Made by a program: the position numbers and the translations under genes | Shown: positions 15,737-24,511 of the stretch, one piece after another | How positions within the stretch are numbered: position 1 is the stretch's first letter | How the letters are laid out: the number at the start of each line of letters is the position of its first letter | The notes under the pieces: model-generated | Database searches by the model: none | What the model was told of the DNA's origin: nothing | Seen by the model: the letters and a program-made list of their open reading frames with translations, nothing else | From: Trebonia sp030042015 | GTDB lineage: Bacteria; Actinomycetota; Actinomycetes; Streptosporangiales; Streptosporangiaceae | DNA length: 38,193 nucleotides | Assembly (NCBI RefSeq): GCF_030042015.1 | Contig: NZ_JASIAL010000172.1 | Span: 1-38,193 of the forward strand | Reading direction: 5' to 3'

Positions 15737-16897
15737 TTAGCCCATCAGGTAGTCGCGCAGACGTTCGAGTTCGGTGGCCAGACTGGGCTCGTCTCCCGCG
15801 CACGCTAGGATGAGGCGAGTAATCTCGTCTGCATGCTGCTCGCGTTCCTTCAACGACAGGCTCCGGACGCTGAGTTCGTCTGGATACTGCAGAATGTTAT
15901 AGGCGCGCATGCGTACGTCCTCCGCGATCGCGAAGTGGTGCAATTCAGTCAGTTCGCCGACGTTGTCCCGCTGCACCGTGACGTCAAGCCAGACCTCGAC
16001 CTGCTCGCAGGCAGTGCGCAGGTTCGCGACGAACGTGTCCCACCGCCCACCGACCCGGATGCGCTCGAACACTTCGCCAACTCCATCGCACGACGCCGCA
16101 ATCGACACGTGCTTGAACTGTTCCAACCGCGGCCACAGATCCGATGGCAACACGGTGAGGTTCGAGTTGTAGTGGATTTTAATGTGTCGCGAAGCACCGG
16201 ACCCCGCCAGGAGGTCAAGCAGGCGATAGTGGCTGGACTGCATGAACGGCTCTCCACCAGCGATGTACAGGAAGCGGATCTCGTGAGCGTGGTCGCGGAT
16301 GGCCTGCCAGAACTCCTCGTCGTCGCGGTAAGGGTCGATGTTCGCCGTTGTCCACGTGGGTTTGCGACCAGCGGCGAGACGGGAGCTGACCGGGAACGAG
16401 CACATGATGCAGGCGAGGTTGCAGGTATTCCCGAGCCGAAGATCGAGATGGATGGGGAAGCGGTCGAGCCAGCCGTCCTCGTCGGTGGCATTGATCAGCT
16501 CAGCCAGGTCGACCTCGTTAGCTAGGACACTGTTCATCGCCGTTCGGTGAGAGCTGACCCCGAGGTCCTCCTGCTGAAAGCAGGAACGACATGCAGTCGG
16601 CCGCTCGCCGGCGAGCATCTGAAGTCGGGTCCGCCGCATGGCTGCGCTGTTGAACGCTTCGTGCAGTCCCATGACCCGCCCCGGATTCGCCTGGGCATAA
16701 CGTGACATCGGCGAGCAGCCGAGTGCGTCCGGATCGAGAATGAACTCGGGCTCGATCTCCTGCTCGTAATACCTGTCATAGTCGTTTGTGGCATCGAAGC
16801 AGCAGCGGCCCCACACGCCATCGACCGTGCCGGCAATGTGAGTCCATGGCAGGACGCAAACGGTGTCGCTTTGCGGCCAACGGCCCGTTTCGGTCAC
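15737..16897 (-). CDS. Radical SAM protein with twitch-like N-terminal cysteine domain
   Basis: A 386-residue radical SAM enzyme. The cluster motif is C159-x3-C163-x2-C166 (NTCNLACIMCS), with the SAM-binding GGEP motif following (YIAGGEPFMQ). A separate cysteine-rich part precedes it: Cys14 in VCVLPWTHI, Cys32/Cys33 in WGRCCF, and C103/C106 in TACRSCFQQEDLG, resembling twitch/SPASM-type auxiliary iron-sulfur domains. Proteins with this layout occur in surface-sugar loci and phages; their reactions are mostly unknown. Start GTG 16897 follows GGGAGGAAAG and is convincing. It is last in the leftward six-gene operon, 39 bases after the GT2 gene, and convergent with methyltransferase 1. Substrate unknown. 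Confidence 0.82.
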   Translation of the reverse strand: MTETGRWPQSDTVCVLPWTHIAGTVDGVWGRCCFDATNDYDRYYEQEIEPEFILDPDALGCSPMSRYAQANPGRVMGLHEAFNSAAMRRTRLQMLAGERPTACRSCFQQEDLGVSSHRTAMNSVLANEVDLAELINATDEDGWLDRFPIHLDLRLGNTCNLACIMCSFPVSSRLAAGRKPTWTTANIDPYRDDEEFWQAIRDHAHEIRFLYIAGGEPFMQSSHYRLLDLLAGSGASRHIKIHYNSNLTVLPSDLWPRLEQFKHVSIAASCDGVGEVFERIRVGGRWDTFVANLRTACEQVEVWLDVTVQRDNVGELTELHHFAIAEDVRMRAYNILQYPDELSVRSLSLKEREQHADEITRLILACAGDEPSLATELERLRDYLMG

Positions 16898-16936
16898 TTG
16901 CTTTCCTCCCTGCGCAGTTACTTGGCCTTCCGTCCC

Positions 16937-18394
16937 CTACTTGGCCTTCCCGATCGGATCTAGCAGTACGCCGACGTCGTGGTAGAGGCGAGCGGTATCG
17001 GGCATGCCGTGTGCCGCAAAGTGGGCGCCCAGATGGAGCATTTCCGGCGCGGACGCCGAGGTAGCGTAGTGCGCAACTGGATCGATCCCGTTCGCGCACC
17101 GGCGAAAGACCTCTCGGGCTTCGACGACCCGACCCACGCGGAGCAACGCCAGTGCATGCCACAGCGACCCCGTGGCCGGTGCCTCGGCCAACTCGTCCAC
17201 TTGGCCCAGCCTCAGCCTGCACTCATCGGCTAGCAGCGCGACGCGCGGAGACACGGGAATTTGGCCGAGCAGGCGGAGGCAGTCACCCCACAGGCCAAGG
17301 GCGTGAAGGAGTTCGGGGGTCTTTTGTATCGGAAGTTCAGGTGTCGTTATGATCTCGTCTTGTTCGACCGACCAGACTTCGTGCACCACAGGTCTGTCAG
17401 CAGGCGACCGCCAGGACAGCCGCGCCAGATCCTGCGACAAGATCTCCGTATAGGCGAGTCCGTTGCGGCGGTACTGGAACCACTGGTCGGTGTGGCGGAT
17501 GTCGTGGGCAACATGCCAGCCCCACGCTGTCGTAACGGGGAGGACGAAAGCGCCTATGGCTTCAAGCCGAGCTACCAACAGCGAATCCTGATAACCCCAG
17601 CGTGGGACGATCTCCGGCATGCCATCTGCCGCGGAGACCAACGTGCGGTCGGCACTGAACAAGCAGCCGAATACGTAACGGTGCCGCAACCAGCCTGTTC
17701 CCTCGCAGTCTAGGACGTAGCGCCCGTTGCCGAGTTGGCTGAGCCAGCCGGTCGCGTGCATCATGTTCGTCACCAGAGTGGGCATGTGGAAGCGGATCCG
17801 ATTGTCTGTGGTGAGCGCCTCTTGATGGACAAGGCGAGTGATACCGGCATGGCCACCCGGCACCACAGAGCTGTCGATGTTGCTGCGAAAGCCGGCGCAT
17901 ACAACGTCTGGCCACAGCTCGTGTCGAGCGGCGATTTCATCCAGCGCGCCGCAGCCGAGGATCATGTCGGCGTCGCAGAATACGAGCACGTCCGCCTCTG
18001 CGTGATCTAGCGCCGCGTTGATGGCAAATGCCTGGCTGCGATGGTCTTGACGAATGACGCGGAGATCAAGATCGCGGCGCCGAGCGCGCAAGTCGGACTG
18101 TGTAGAGTCCGTGGAACCGTCGTCGCAGATCAGCACACGCAACCGGTGGGGTGCGAGGCGATTGAGCGACGACAGCGCGATCGCGTCGAGGCAGGGCCGA
18201 AGGCTCCCCGCAGAGTTCCATGTGGCGACGATCACGTCGATGGTCGCCATCCTTGACCGGAGCGTGTTGCAGGAGTGCTCCCAGGGTGCGCCGAGGAGCG
18301 GGAAGGTGAAGCAATCGGCAACGTCGGGCGAGTCCGCCACCGCGGTCCTCGTCCACCAGCCTGCCGCGCCTTCGGCAGCCGCGCCGAGTGTCAT
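16937..18394 (-). CDS. Family 2 glycosyltransferase with C-terminal helical extension
   Basis: A 485-residue protein. Residues about 50-290 are a GT-A fold: MATIDVIVATWNSAGSLRPC, LICDDGSTDST, AFAINAALDHAEADVLVFCDADMI (D-x-D). The first 48 residues are not part of the fold. The C-terminal 150 residues are helical and Leu/Ala-rich (SLWHALALLRVGRVVEAREV), like tetratricopeptide-type repeats. The GT2 family transfers sugars from nucleotide donors with inversion. Start ATG 18394 overlaps the stop of the GT4 gene (ATGA). Acceptor and donor cannot be read from sequence. Confidence 0.85.
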   Translation of the reverse strand: MTLGAAAEGAAGWWTRTAVADSPDVADCFTFPLLGAPWEHSCNTLRSRMATIDVIVATWNSAGSLRPCLDAIALSSLNRLAPHRLRVLICDDGSTDSTQSDLRARRRDLDLRVIRQDHRSQAFAINAALDHAEADVLVFCDADMILGCGALDEIAARHELWPDVVCAGFRSNIDSSVVPGGHAGITRLVHQEALTTDNRIRFHMPTLVTNMMHATGWLSQLGNGRYVLDCEGTGWLRHRYVFGCLFSADRTLVSAADGMPEIVPRWGYQDSLLVARLEAIGAFVLPVTTAWGWHVAHDIRHTDQWFQYRRNGLAYTEILSQDLARLSWRSPADRPVVHEVWSVEQDEIITTPELPIQKTPELLHALGLWGDCLRLLGQIPVSPRVALLADECRLRLGQVDELAEAPATGSLWHALALLRVGRVVEAREVFRRCANGIDPVAHYATSASAPEMLHLGAHFAAHGMPDTARLYHDVGVLLDPIGKAK

Positions 18395-19500
18395 CTGCGG
18401 ATTGCCCCGCTGTAGAGTGCGGCGGTCACTGCGGCGCGCTGCGCGGCGACGGAGTACATCCGGCTTCCGGTGCGACGCTCTAGGTCAGGGATCTTAAGGC
18501 CGGAAACGGCTGCGGTCGCCCGTGCCATCGCAGCGACGTAGTCGGCAAGACGGATGGAGGGGAAGATGTCAGCTAGAAGACGTAGGTTGCCAGTCGGCCG
18601 GGCCACCACCGGCACTCCTTGCGTCACTGATTCGATTGCGACGAGGCCGAACCCTTCGTCCAAAGTACTTGGTATCAGCGTGACCCCGGTGAGCCCATAC
18701 AGGCACGGCATCTCACCCTGCGGCAGCCACGGTGCCCACATAACGTAGTCCGTGATGTCGGCATTCGCCGCGTACTGCCGGGCCTCATTGAGGACAGCGG
18801 CGGCCTCGGTGCCCTCACCTGCGCCCGGGCTGACCACGACGAGTGCCCAGCGATCCTCCACCAGCAGTTGCTGTAGTACGGTTAGGGCTGTCATCAAGCC
18901 CTTGCCCGGGTCAGCCCGGTGCGGGAAAAGCAGTCGGCGGTGCCGGTGCACGGCTTTCTCGGTAAGCCGTTCCTGCAGTTCCTGGAGCGGGACGTGGGCC
19001 AGTGTGTCACACCGCGACGAGGTCAGCGCGGGCGGCACAATGTGTACAGCGTCCGCTGCCTGGCCCGGCACAGCCGCGAACAGTTCAGCGAGATACGGCG
19101 ACGGCACCCAGACGGCATCGTGGTCGCCATGAGCAGCTGCCCGGCGCTCGTTGTCATACGCGAGGTTCGACAATAGGAGGACCCGGTGCGCGGCTGTACT
19201 GAGCCGACCGACCGCACGGTCGAGCACCAGAACGAGCCGAGCGTCACCAACAAGAGCATTGACGTCCCCGGCTTCCATCACTGTCGCGGATCCCGCATCA
19301 CGCCACTGGCGAGATGTGCTGGAGTGACCAGCCATCCCGGCTACGAACGAGTCGTCAGGACCGATCGACTCCCGCCATGCCGCGCATTCCACGACGTGGA
19401 GTGTCCAGCCGAGCTCGATGAGCCGGTCGCAGATCTCGGCCGCGACCCGCTGCGCCCCACCCCGCACTAGCACGGGATCGACGGCATATCCCGTCAGCAT
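18391..19500 (-). CDS. Family 4 glycosyltransferase
   Basis: A 369-residue GT-B protein starting at ATG 19500 (MLTGYAVDPVLVRGGAQRVA). The frame is open further upstream but overlaps the previous gene. The N-lobe has RGGAQRVAAEICDRL; the C-lobe has LLFPHRADPGKGLMTAL and the typical E-x7-E region PSTLDEGFGLVAIESVTQGVPVVA. GT4 enzymes are retaining transferases using nucleotide sugars. The ATG overlaps the TGA of the upstream GT2 by 7 bases (ATGCTGA), so translation is likely coupled. The product is soluble. Confidence 0.88.
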   Translation of the reverse strand: MLTGYAVDPVLVRGGAQRVAAEICDRLIELGWTLHVVECAAWRESIGPDDSFVAGMAGHSSTSRQWRDAGSATVMEAGDVNALVGDARLVLVLDRAVGRLSTAAHRVLLLSNLAYDNERRAAAHGDHDAVWVPSPYLAELFAAVPGQAADAVHIVPPALTSSRCDTLAHVPLQELQERLTEKAVHRHRRLLFPHRADPGKGLMTALTVLQQLLVEDRWALVVVSPGAGEGTEAAAVLNEARQYAANADITDYVMWAPWLPQGEMPCLYGLTGVTLIPSTLDEGFGLVAIESVTQGVPVVARPTGNLRLLADIFPSIRLADYVAAMARATAAVSGLKIPDLERRTGSRMYSVAAQRAAVTAALYSGAIRR

Positions 19501-20447
19501 GACTGCCGTAGGAGCAGTTCCCAAGTCGCACCTCCCATAAGCTTGTACAGTGGCTCTGCCAGCAGATCGAGAATGGGTACCGCAGGGCGGCCACGAGAGC
19601 GATTGGCTATACTTCCCCCCAATCGCCGCAACCAGCCCGCGATCTCCCCTCGGATATCCGCTGCGGACACATGCTGAGCCCATTTCGTGTAGAAAGCGCC
19701 GTCGCTCAGCGCGTACTGCCTGCACTTGGCGGACACTTCCGCTGCCGATATCGGAAAAATGTGCTCAACCACTGCCTCGGCGACATATGACACTATGTGG
19801 CCATTGAGATAGGCGGCATAGAAAAAGTCGATGTCCTCCGAGCCACCGCAAAACCGACCGTTGGACAGCCGCTCGTCGAAGCGAATGGCGTTGCCTTTCG
19901 AGCCGAGGAGCGAGAGGTCGATCGCGAAGGTTGCCCCGACACCGAACTGCCACACGTTCAGCGGCGACAGCGGCTTGCTCTGCCCGACCATCCAAGTGCC
20001 GTCGTCTGAGCCGCGATCGAATCCGAGGTCGGCGTCGAAAAGCTGGTGATGCGCGGTGTTCGCCGCAACGACGCGTGCGGTGGCGATCGCGGCACTGGCC
20101 GATCGCTGTCGGGCTACGAGCGTTCGCAATGCCGACTCGGACACGCGGACATCGTCATCCACGAAGACCACGGTACGGCTCGTCGCTGTGCTGATAGCGG
20201 CATTGCGGGCTCGGGCCGCGCCTCCGCCGAACCGATCAATGATCTGGACGTTCGGCCGCTGTGCGAGGTTGGCCCAGTCTGTGTCTGTCTCGGCAGGCAC
20301 GCACCTATTACGCACCACAATGACCGGTATGCCGTCGAGTCGTCCGACGATGTTTTCACTAATGCGCGTGGCGCTCGCCGCGTCGCCCCTAGTGGGGACG
20401 GCGACCATCCAGTCCTCACCGTCGTGCAACGCAGGGCCGCTCAACAC
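19494..20447 (-). CDS. Family 2 glycosyltransferase
   Basis: A 317-residue GT-A enzyme. Visible motifs are VAVPTRGDAASATRI, RFGGGAARARNAAI and VVFVDDDVRVSE (metal-binding D-x-D), then GGSEDIDFFYAAYLNGH in the acceptor half. It starts at GTG 20447, overlapping the stop of the radical SAM gene by 7 bases. The protein ends LLLRQSC, overlapping the GT4 gene. It belongs to the tight leftward operon. Donor and acceptor unknown. Confidence 0.85.
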   Translation of the reverse strand: MLSGPALHDGEDWMVAVPTRGDAASATRISENIVGRLDGIPVIVVRNRCVPAETDTDWANLAQRPNVQIIDRFGGGAARARNAAISTATSRTVVFVDDDVRVSESALRTLVARQRSASAAIATARVVAANTAHHQLFDADLGFDRGSDDGTWMVGQSKPLSPLNVWQFGVGATFAIDLSLLGSKGNAIRFDERLSNGRFCGGSEDIDFFYAAYLNGHIVSYVAEAVVEHIFPISAAEVSAKCRQYALSDGAFYTKWAQHVSAADIRGEIAGWLRRLGGSIANRSRGRPAVPILDLLAEPLYKLMGGATWELLLRQSC

Positions 20448-21328
20448 GGCTCAGCGATCGAGACGCATCCGTTGTCGGCGTCACCATCGACGCGTAGCCG
20501 GGAGAGAAAGTCCAGATCGAGCGAGTCCGACTGGGCGTTGACGTCGCCACGGGTTCGAGCCCTGTGCGGGTGCAAAAGGCCGACGCTGCCCGTGCAACTG
20601 CCGCAACTGCGCAGCGCGTCGGCACGGAGCAACCACGAGCGGACCGTCTCGGCAGTGGTGATATCGCTGATCGTCAGGCCGTCCTCGACCACCGCACGGG
20701 CATCCGATGCAAGCATAGACTGCGGGCACCGGTAGAGGCGGCCCGACTCTACCGAGATGCACCGCCACCGATTCGCGATCTGACAAGTCTCGTAGATGTC
20801 CTGAGTCAGCTCTGGATGGTCGCAAGCGGGTCTAGACGCGGCACGAAAATGATCGAAGTACTTGAACAGAACCGTCGTCCCCGATCGTTGGGCCATCCGC
20901 GCGATCGACGGTCGGGCGCGGCTGAGGTGTGCCGCAGTGTTCGGGTACACCGACACATGCACCTCCTCGACCTCGTCCCAAAATTCGTCGGGCTGGTCGG
21001 CAAGCCACAGACCGTTGGTGAGCAATCGGCGCCGGTCGCCCAGACCTGTTCGCCGCACCGCACGCAGGAGGTCAGGCAGCCTGGGGTGGAGCAGGGGCTC
21101 CCCGCCGAGGATGCGCACATGATCCACGTGCATCCACGGCAACAGAGCAACGAGATCCCGTTCGACCGTGTCGGGATCCGCGAACCAGGGCCGCATAAGT
21201 GGCGATCCGTGCGAGCAAGAGCGACAACTGATGTTGCAGTGGTGTACCGCGTTGACCTCAACCGCCTCAGTGTGTACTCGTCCGTTGATCACCGGGACGG
21301 CCTTGGGTACAGGCGCGTTTGCAGTCAT
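20441..21328 (-). CDS. Radical SAM protein, second type
   Basis: A 295-residue radical SAM enzyme with C31-x3-C35-x2-C38 (HHCNISCRSCS), followed by ILGGEPLLHPRLPDLLRAVR for SAM binding. C-terminal cysteines (YRCPQS and SCGSCTG, about residues 215-240) may hold an auxiliary cluster. It differs from the other radical SAM enzyme of this operon, which has its extra cysteines at the N-terminus. Similar proteins are found beside glycosyltransferases in actinobacteria, but I know of no assigned reaction. The start overlaps the stop of the preceding GT2 (ATGA) and the stop overlaps the next GT2. Confidence 0.85.
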   Translation of the reverse strand: MTANAPVPKAVPVINGRVHTEAVEVNAVHHCNISCRSCSHGSPLMRPWFADPDTVERDLVALLPWMHVDHVRILGGEPLLHPRLPDLLRAVRRTGLGDRRRLLTNGLWLADQPDEFWDEVEEVHVSVYPNTAAHLSRARPSIARMAQRSGTTVLFKYFDHFRAASRPACDHPELTQDIYETCQIANRWRCISVESGRLYRCPQSMLASDARAVVEDGLTISDITTAETVRSWLLRADALRSCGSCTGSVGLLHPHRARTRGDVNAQSDSLDLDFLSRLRVDGDADNGCVSIAEPC

Positions 21329-22140
21329 GCCCGTGCCACTCGGCCAGGTGGACTGCCCTCCTGCGGCTTCCGCCAGTAGACGCTCGCATCCTCGGCGCTA
21401 TTGGTATAGCCACCCATGAAGTAGTGCAATGTCGGCTCCCCGGTGGCGGCGACCGTCATTCCGCTGTTGAACACAGCCCGCGGCAGGTCTTTATCTTCGA
21501 CCGAAATGTTGTACCAGTCCCAGGCATCGTAGGTCGTACCGAACGGATTGGCTTGCAAGAACCCAGGCGGGAACAACCACTCGCCGAGATCAATCCAGGT
21601 AAACCGCATACCCATCTGGTCACGCATAACGTTTGAGTCTGGTGACATGACGCCGACCACGAGGCAGTATGCATAAATGGCGCGACGTGTCAGCTCGTCG
21701 CGCCCCCATGGGAACTCCTCTCGCAGGAAAGGGCTGCCGTCAGCCTCGTAGATCTTACGCTGGCTGTGCGCGAGGTCGGCGCCGTTATCGACGACTGCCC
21801 GCCACAACGAACGCAAGTGACCGGCATCCCACCTGTTGTCGTCGTCCAAGAAAGCCATCCAGGTGTCACCAGCTGCCGTAACGGCCCGATTGCGCAGCTC
21901 GGCGAGCCTGGCTGGACCGTCCGTTTCGGATGGCCCGCGGAACTGGAAAAGGATGTCTCCATCGGGTACACTTTCGCTGCGCGCGGCATCATGACAGTCC
22001 TCGTTGTCGTCCACGAGAATCAAATGGCGAGTAGGGCCTTGATAGGTCTGGGCACGCACAGAATGGATACAGCGGGATAGATTCTCGGACCGGCGGGTAA
22101 CCGTAAGCACCGTGATCAACGGTTCAGGAACATCTGTCAT
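21325..22140 (-). CDS. Family 2 glycosyltransferase, first gene of the leftward operon
   Basis: A 271-residue GT-A protein: LITVLTVTRRSENLSRCI, HLILVDDNEDC, and WMAFLDDDNRWDAGH with the metal-binding aspartates, then a long middle (HSQRKIYEADGSPF) that resembles the GT2 at 27950. I choose ATG 22140, which follows GGAG by 4 bases; GTG 22161 has no binding site. It begins the operon GT2, radical SAM, GT2, GT4, GT2, radical SAM. The first four junctions overlap by 4 or 7 bases, so the proteins probably work together. Confidence 0.83.
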   Translation of the reverse strand: MTDVPEPLITVLTVTRRSENLSRCIHSVRAQTYQGPTRHLILVDDNEDCHDAARSESVPDGDILFQFRGPSETDGPARLAELRNRAVTAAGDTWMAFLDDDNRWDAGHLRSLWRAVVDNGADLAHSQRKIYEADGSPFLREEFPWGRDELTRRAIYAYCLVVGVMSPDSNVMRDQMGMRFTWIDLGEWLFPPGFLQANPFGTTYDAWDWYNISVEDKDLPRAVFNSGMTVAATGEPTLHYFMGGYTNSAEDASVYWRKPQEGSPPGRVARA

Positions 22141-22513
22141 CCGCTCCGGTCCTTCGTTCACGGCTGCAACAGCAGACCCGGTAGACGCAGCCTCGCACTG
22201 AGCTTACCGTAAGTCTCACTTGGATGTGCAGAGAGTAGTATCGTTTCCTAACTTAGTGTGCTCATTATAGCTCTGCCCTTAGAAATATCGTCAAGATGTC
22301 TCGGCACACGCGATCGACGATCGATCCGCCCAAGATGCCGCCTTGTTGAGTGGCCAGTGCGATATCGAACCTGCGGTCCCGAAGGTTTCCCGGTCTCGAT
22401 GGGCGATCTCTGGGCAACCGGATAACAGGCAACAACAACGAAGGGAAGGGCATCCGGCGTCCAGGGGCGTCGCGCGGACGTATGGACCGGGTGACCTCGG
22501 CTATCCTGGAGGC
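22141..22513. promoter_or_regulatory. 373-base divergent promoter hub of the cargo cluster
   Basis: This gap separates the leftward six-gene operon from the rightward six-gene operon. It contains a palindrome CTTAC-C-GTAAG at 22203-22213, which would lie in the leftward 5' leader, and the promoter listed at 22264-22294. No gene with known motifs is seen. The rightward promoter could not be placed. Confidence 0.5.
22264..22294 (-). promoter_or_regulatory. Probable promoter of the leftward glycosyltransferase operon
   Basis: On the minus strand TTGACG (22294-22289) and TATAAT (22269-22264) are separated by 19 bases. The -10 is a perfect consensus hexamer and the -35 matches in five of six. The spacer is two bases longer than ideal. 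Transcription would begin near 22257, giving a leader of about 117 bases before the GT2 start. Confidence 0.5.
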
Positions 22514-23557
22514 ATGGAACTACCTACGTTCGCAGCATTCGTGACAAGTGGGCTCGAAGACATAGCTGCGGCAGAAATCAAGGCAAGCTTGAGTGGCGTC
22601 CGTATCCTGGAAACTAGGCAAAAGGTCGTGCTGGCCGAGGCAGCGGACCCGCGAGTATTCAAGAATCTTAGGACGATTGATGACGTCGCTATCGTGAGTG
22701 CGCTATCGTCATCAGTCGATAGTCTTGAAGATCTAATCACCTTGATTGCGAGTGGTGCGGATCTGAACGAGACGATTGCCATCGCAGGGCGAGCTGATAT
22801 TTTTGAGGATGCGTTTTCCGTCACTGTTTCGGCCGCACACACGGCGTACGGGCCGGGGAAGGTAATTGAGGAAGCGATCTCAAGGGAGATCTCCAAACGC
22901 TACGCATGGCAGTACATTCAGGGACAGCGCGCGGCCATCGACGTGCGAGTTTTTATCGACGGCACCTGGGCGGTCATTGGTATTAGGTTGTATGATGAAC
23001 CCTTGTCGCGCCGGACATATCGCACGGCGAACGTCCGCGGCTCGCTTCGGCCCACCGTCGCTGCCGCACTGGTGAGGCTGGCCGTGGTGGACGGGAAGCG
23101 GCACCGGGTGTGGGATCCGTTCTGTGGCTCTGGAACCATCGTGTGTGAGGCGGCGGCTATGGATCACGAGGTCTGGGGAACAGACATAGACCCCGAAGCG
23201 GTCGATGCCTCCCGGGAAAACATCTCCGCTGTCAACCACGCCTACTGGGGCCGGATTGAGAACGCCGACTCGACTAACCTCAAGACTTGGCAGAGGCACC
23301 GTTCGGCGACCGCTGTGGTTTCCAATCTCCCATGGGGTAAGCAAGTGGCCATCAAAAGCAAGCAGGCGCTGTACACCAGTGTCAGCTCCGGAGTGGCGGA
23401 ACTCGGGCGACGCGGGGGTACTGGGGTACTGCTGACTGCCGAGCCACAACCGATCGTGCAGCGGCTGAGTCGAGAGCCCGGCATCAGACTCGATGAGCAG
23501 CGAATCGGCCTCCTAGGGCAGACGCCCACCATACTGATTGTCCGTCCGGTTCGCTAG
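22514..23557 (+). CDS. THUMP/Trm14-like RNA methyltransferase, paralogue 2
   Basis: A 347-residue protein that reads like a compact Trm14/TrmN enzyme. The N-terminal domain starts FVTSGLEDIAAAEI. A THUMP-like part (about 90-165) ends WAVIGIRLYDEPLSRRTYR. It is followed by GSLRPTVAAALVRLA (176-190), SAM motif I DPFCGSGT (201-208), and NLPWGKQ (271-277), then RIGLLGQTPTIL. Known relatives make N2-methylguanosine in tRNA. The same blocks occur in paralogue 1. It heads the rightward operon; its stop is followed directly by the next ATG. GGAGG lies only one base before the ATG at 22514, unusually close. Acting on an RNA target for self-protection is an inference. Confidence 0.78.
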   Translation: MELPTFAAFVTSGLEDIAAAEIKASLSGVRILETRQKVVLAEAADPRVFKNLRTIDDVAIVSALSSSVDSLEDLITLIASGADLNETIAIAGRADIFEDAFSVTVSAAHTAYGPGKVIEEAISREISKRYAWQYIQGQRAAIDVRVFIDGTWAVIGIRLYDEPLSRRTYRTANVRGSLRPTVAAALVRLAVVDGKRHRVWDPFCGSGTIVCEAAAMDHEVWGTDIDPEAVDASRENISAVNHAYWGRIENADSTNLKTWQRHRSATAVVSNLPWGKQVAIKSKQALYTSVSSGVAELGRRGGTGVLLTAEPQPIVQRLSREPGIRLDEQRIGLLGQTPTILIVRPVR

Positions 23558-24511
23558 ATGAAGGGCAGCGATGGCCCGCAGGCGACGGGTTCCAGCGCCA
23601 GATATCAAATCTTGGCGCGTGTTCGTCGTCCGAGATGCATCTTTGTGGGACCGGGGTCGTGGGGGCGGAGGGTGCTTCGTCGGGTGGATCGTTACTTCGA
23701 CGTCATCGCACTGGTGAGCAATGGCAGGTTCGAAACGGTCGAGTGGAGCGCTCGTCACTATCCCCAAACGCCCCATTTGCTCGATCTGAGTGATGCACTC
23801 ACCTTGCCGTTCGTTGACGCCGTCTTCTTTGCTACGCCGACGCGGACGCACGCCGCATTGACGTGTGAGGCTTTGCAGGCAGGCTGTCACGTATTCGTGG
23901 AAAAGCCGCTATCCCTAGAGCCTGACGGAGCAATTCGTGCGGTAACGATGGCCGAGCGATACGGCTTGGAAGTCTTTGTTGGCTATGTCTATCTCTTCCA
24001 TCCAGGTTTCCGGTTCCTTTCTTCCGTAGCTTCTCCGGAATCGATCAGGTCGCTTCGGTTCGAATGGGTACGACCGCAGCTTTCCGGGAGCCTTCACGGG
24101 GAGCTCCTCTGCCATGACTTGGCTGTGACGATTGCCCTTACGGGCGAACTACCGAAGCGCGTGGTCGTAATAGATTCCTGCAATCGATTTCTGCGCTGCC
24201 GCATCGAATTGCCATCAGGACGTTTGTGTGAGTCAACTATGGAATTGCGGCAGGATATGCTGAAGCGTAAAACTTTGACAGTTATCTACGAGGATGGAAT
24301 GACATATAAATGGCATGACGACCAAGTTTTCTCTGTTGATGATCCGGTTGTTGGCCTGCTTAATCAGGAGGGTGAGGACCCGCTCTCACGAGAAATATCG
24401 GCCTTCCGCTCGGCTATCGAGGGACACAGACCCCGAATGGTCGATGATCGACGTTTCTCGATCGGAATCGCTCGACTCCTGTCCCACCTTGAGGACAACG
24501 TCGGCACATGA
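23558..24511 (+). CDS. Gfo/Idh/MocA-family oxidoreductase
   Basis: A 317-residue NAD(P)-dependent dehydrogenase. The Rossmann part has VGPGSWGRRVLR (30-41), FFATPTRTHAALTCEAL, and the family signature EKP at 115-117 (VFVEKPLSL). The second domain carries GELLCHDLAV with His186/Asp187, the likely catalytic pair. The family oxidises or reduces sugar and inositol hydroxyls, often on nucleotide sugars. It starts on the base after the methyltransferase stop and overlaps the FAD gene by 4 bases. Its DNA is much poorer in G+C than the flanks (29 of 60 bases at 24181-24240). Substrate unknown. Confidence 0.85.
   Translation: MKGSDGPQATGSSARYQILARVRRPRCIFVGPGSWGRRVLRRVDRYFDVIALVSNGRFETVEWSARHYPQTPHLLDLSDALTLPFVDAVFFATPTRTHAALTCEALQAGCHVFVEKPLSLEPDGAIRAVTMAERYGLEVFVGYVYLFHPGFRFLSSVASPESIRSLRFEWVRPQLSGSLHGELLCHDLAVTIALTGELPKRVVVIDSCNRFLRCRIELPSGRLCESTMELRQDMLKRKTLTVIYEDGMTYKWHDDQVFSVDDPVVGLLNQEGEDPLSREISAFRSAIEGHRPRMVDDRRFSIGIARLLSHLEDNVGT

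Noticed and set aside
20552..20562. GGTTCGAGCCC resembling a tRNA T-loop
   Set aside because: It lies inside the radical SAM coding region, and no acceptor stem, anticodon arm or D-arm can be drawn around it.
14601..23557. The two methyltransferases as DNA adenine methylases of a restriction or phage-defence system
   Set aside because: The NLPW motif could suggest it, but the N-terminal region, RPTVAAALVRLA and DPFCGSGT follow the Trm14/THUMP pattern, and no nuclease or helicase partner is in the island.
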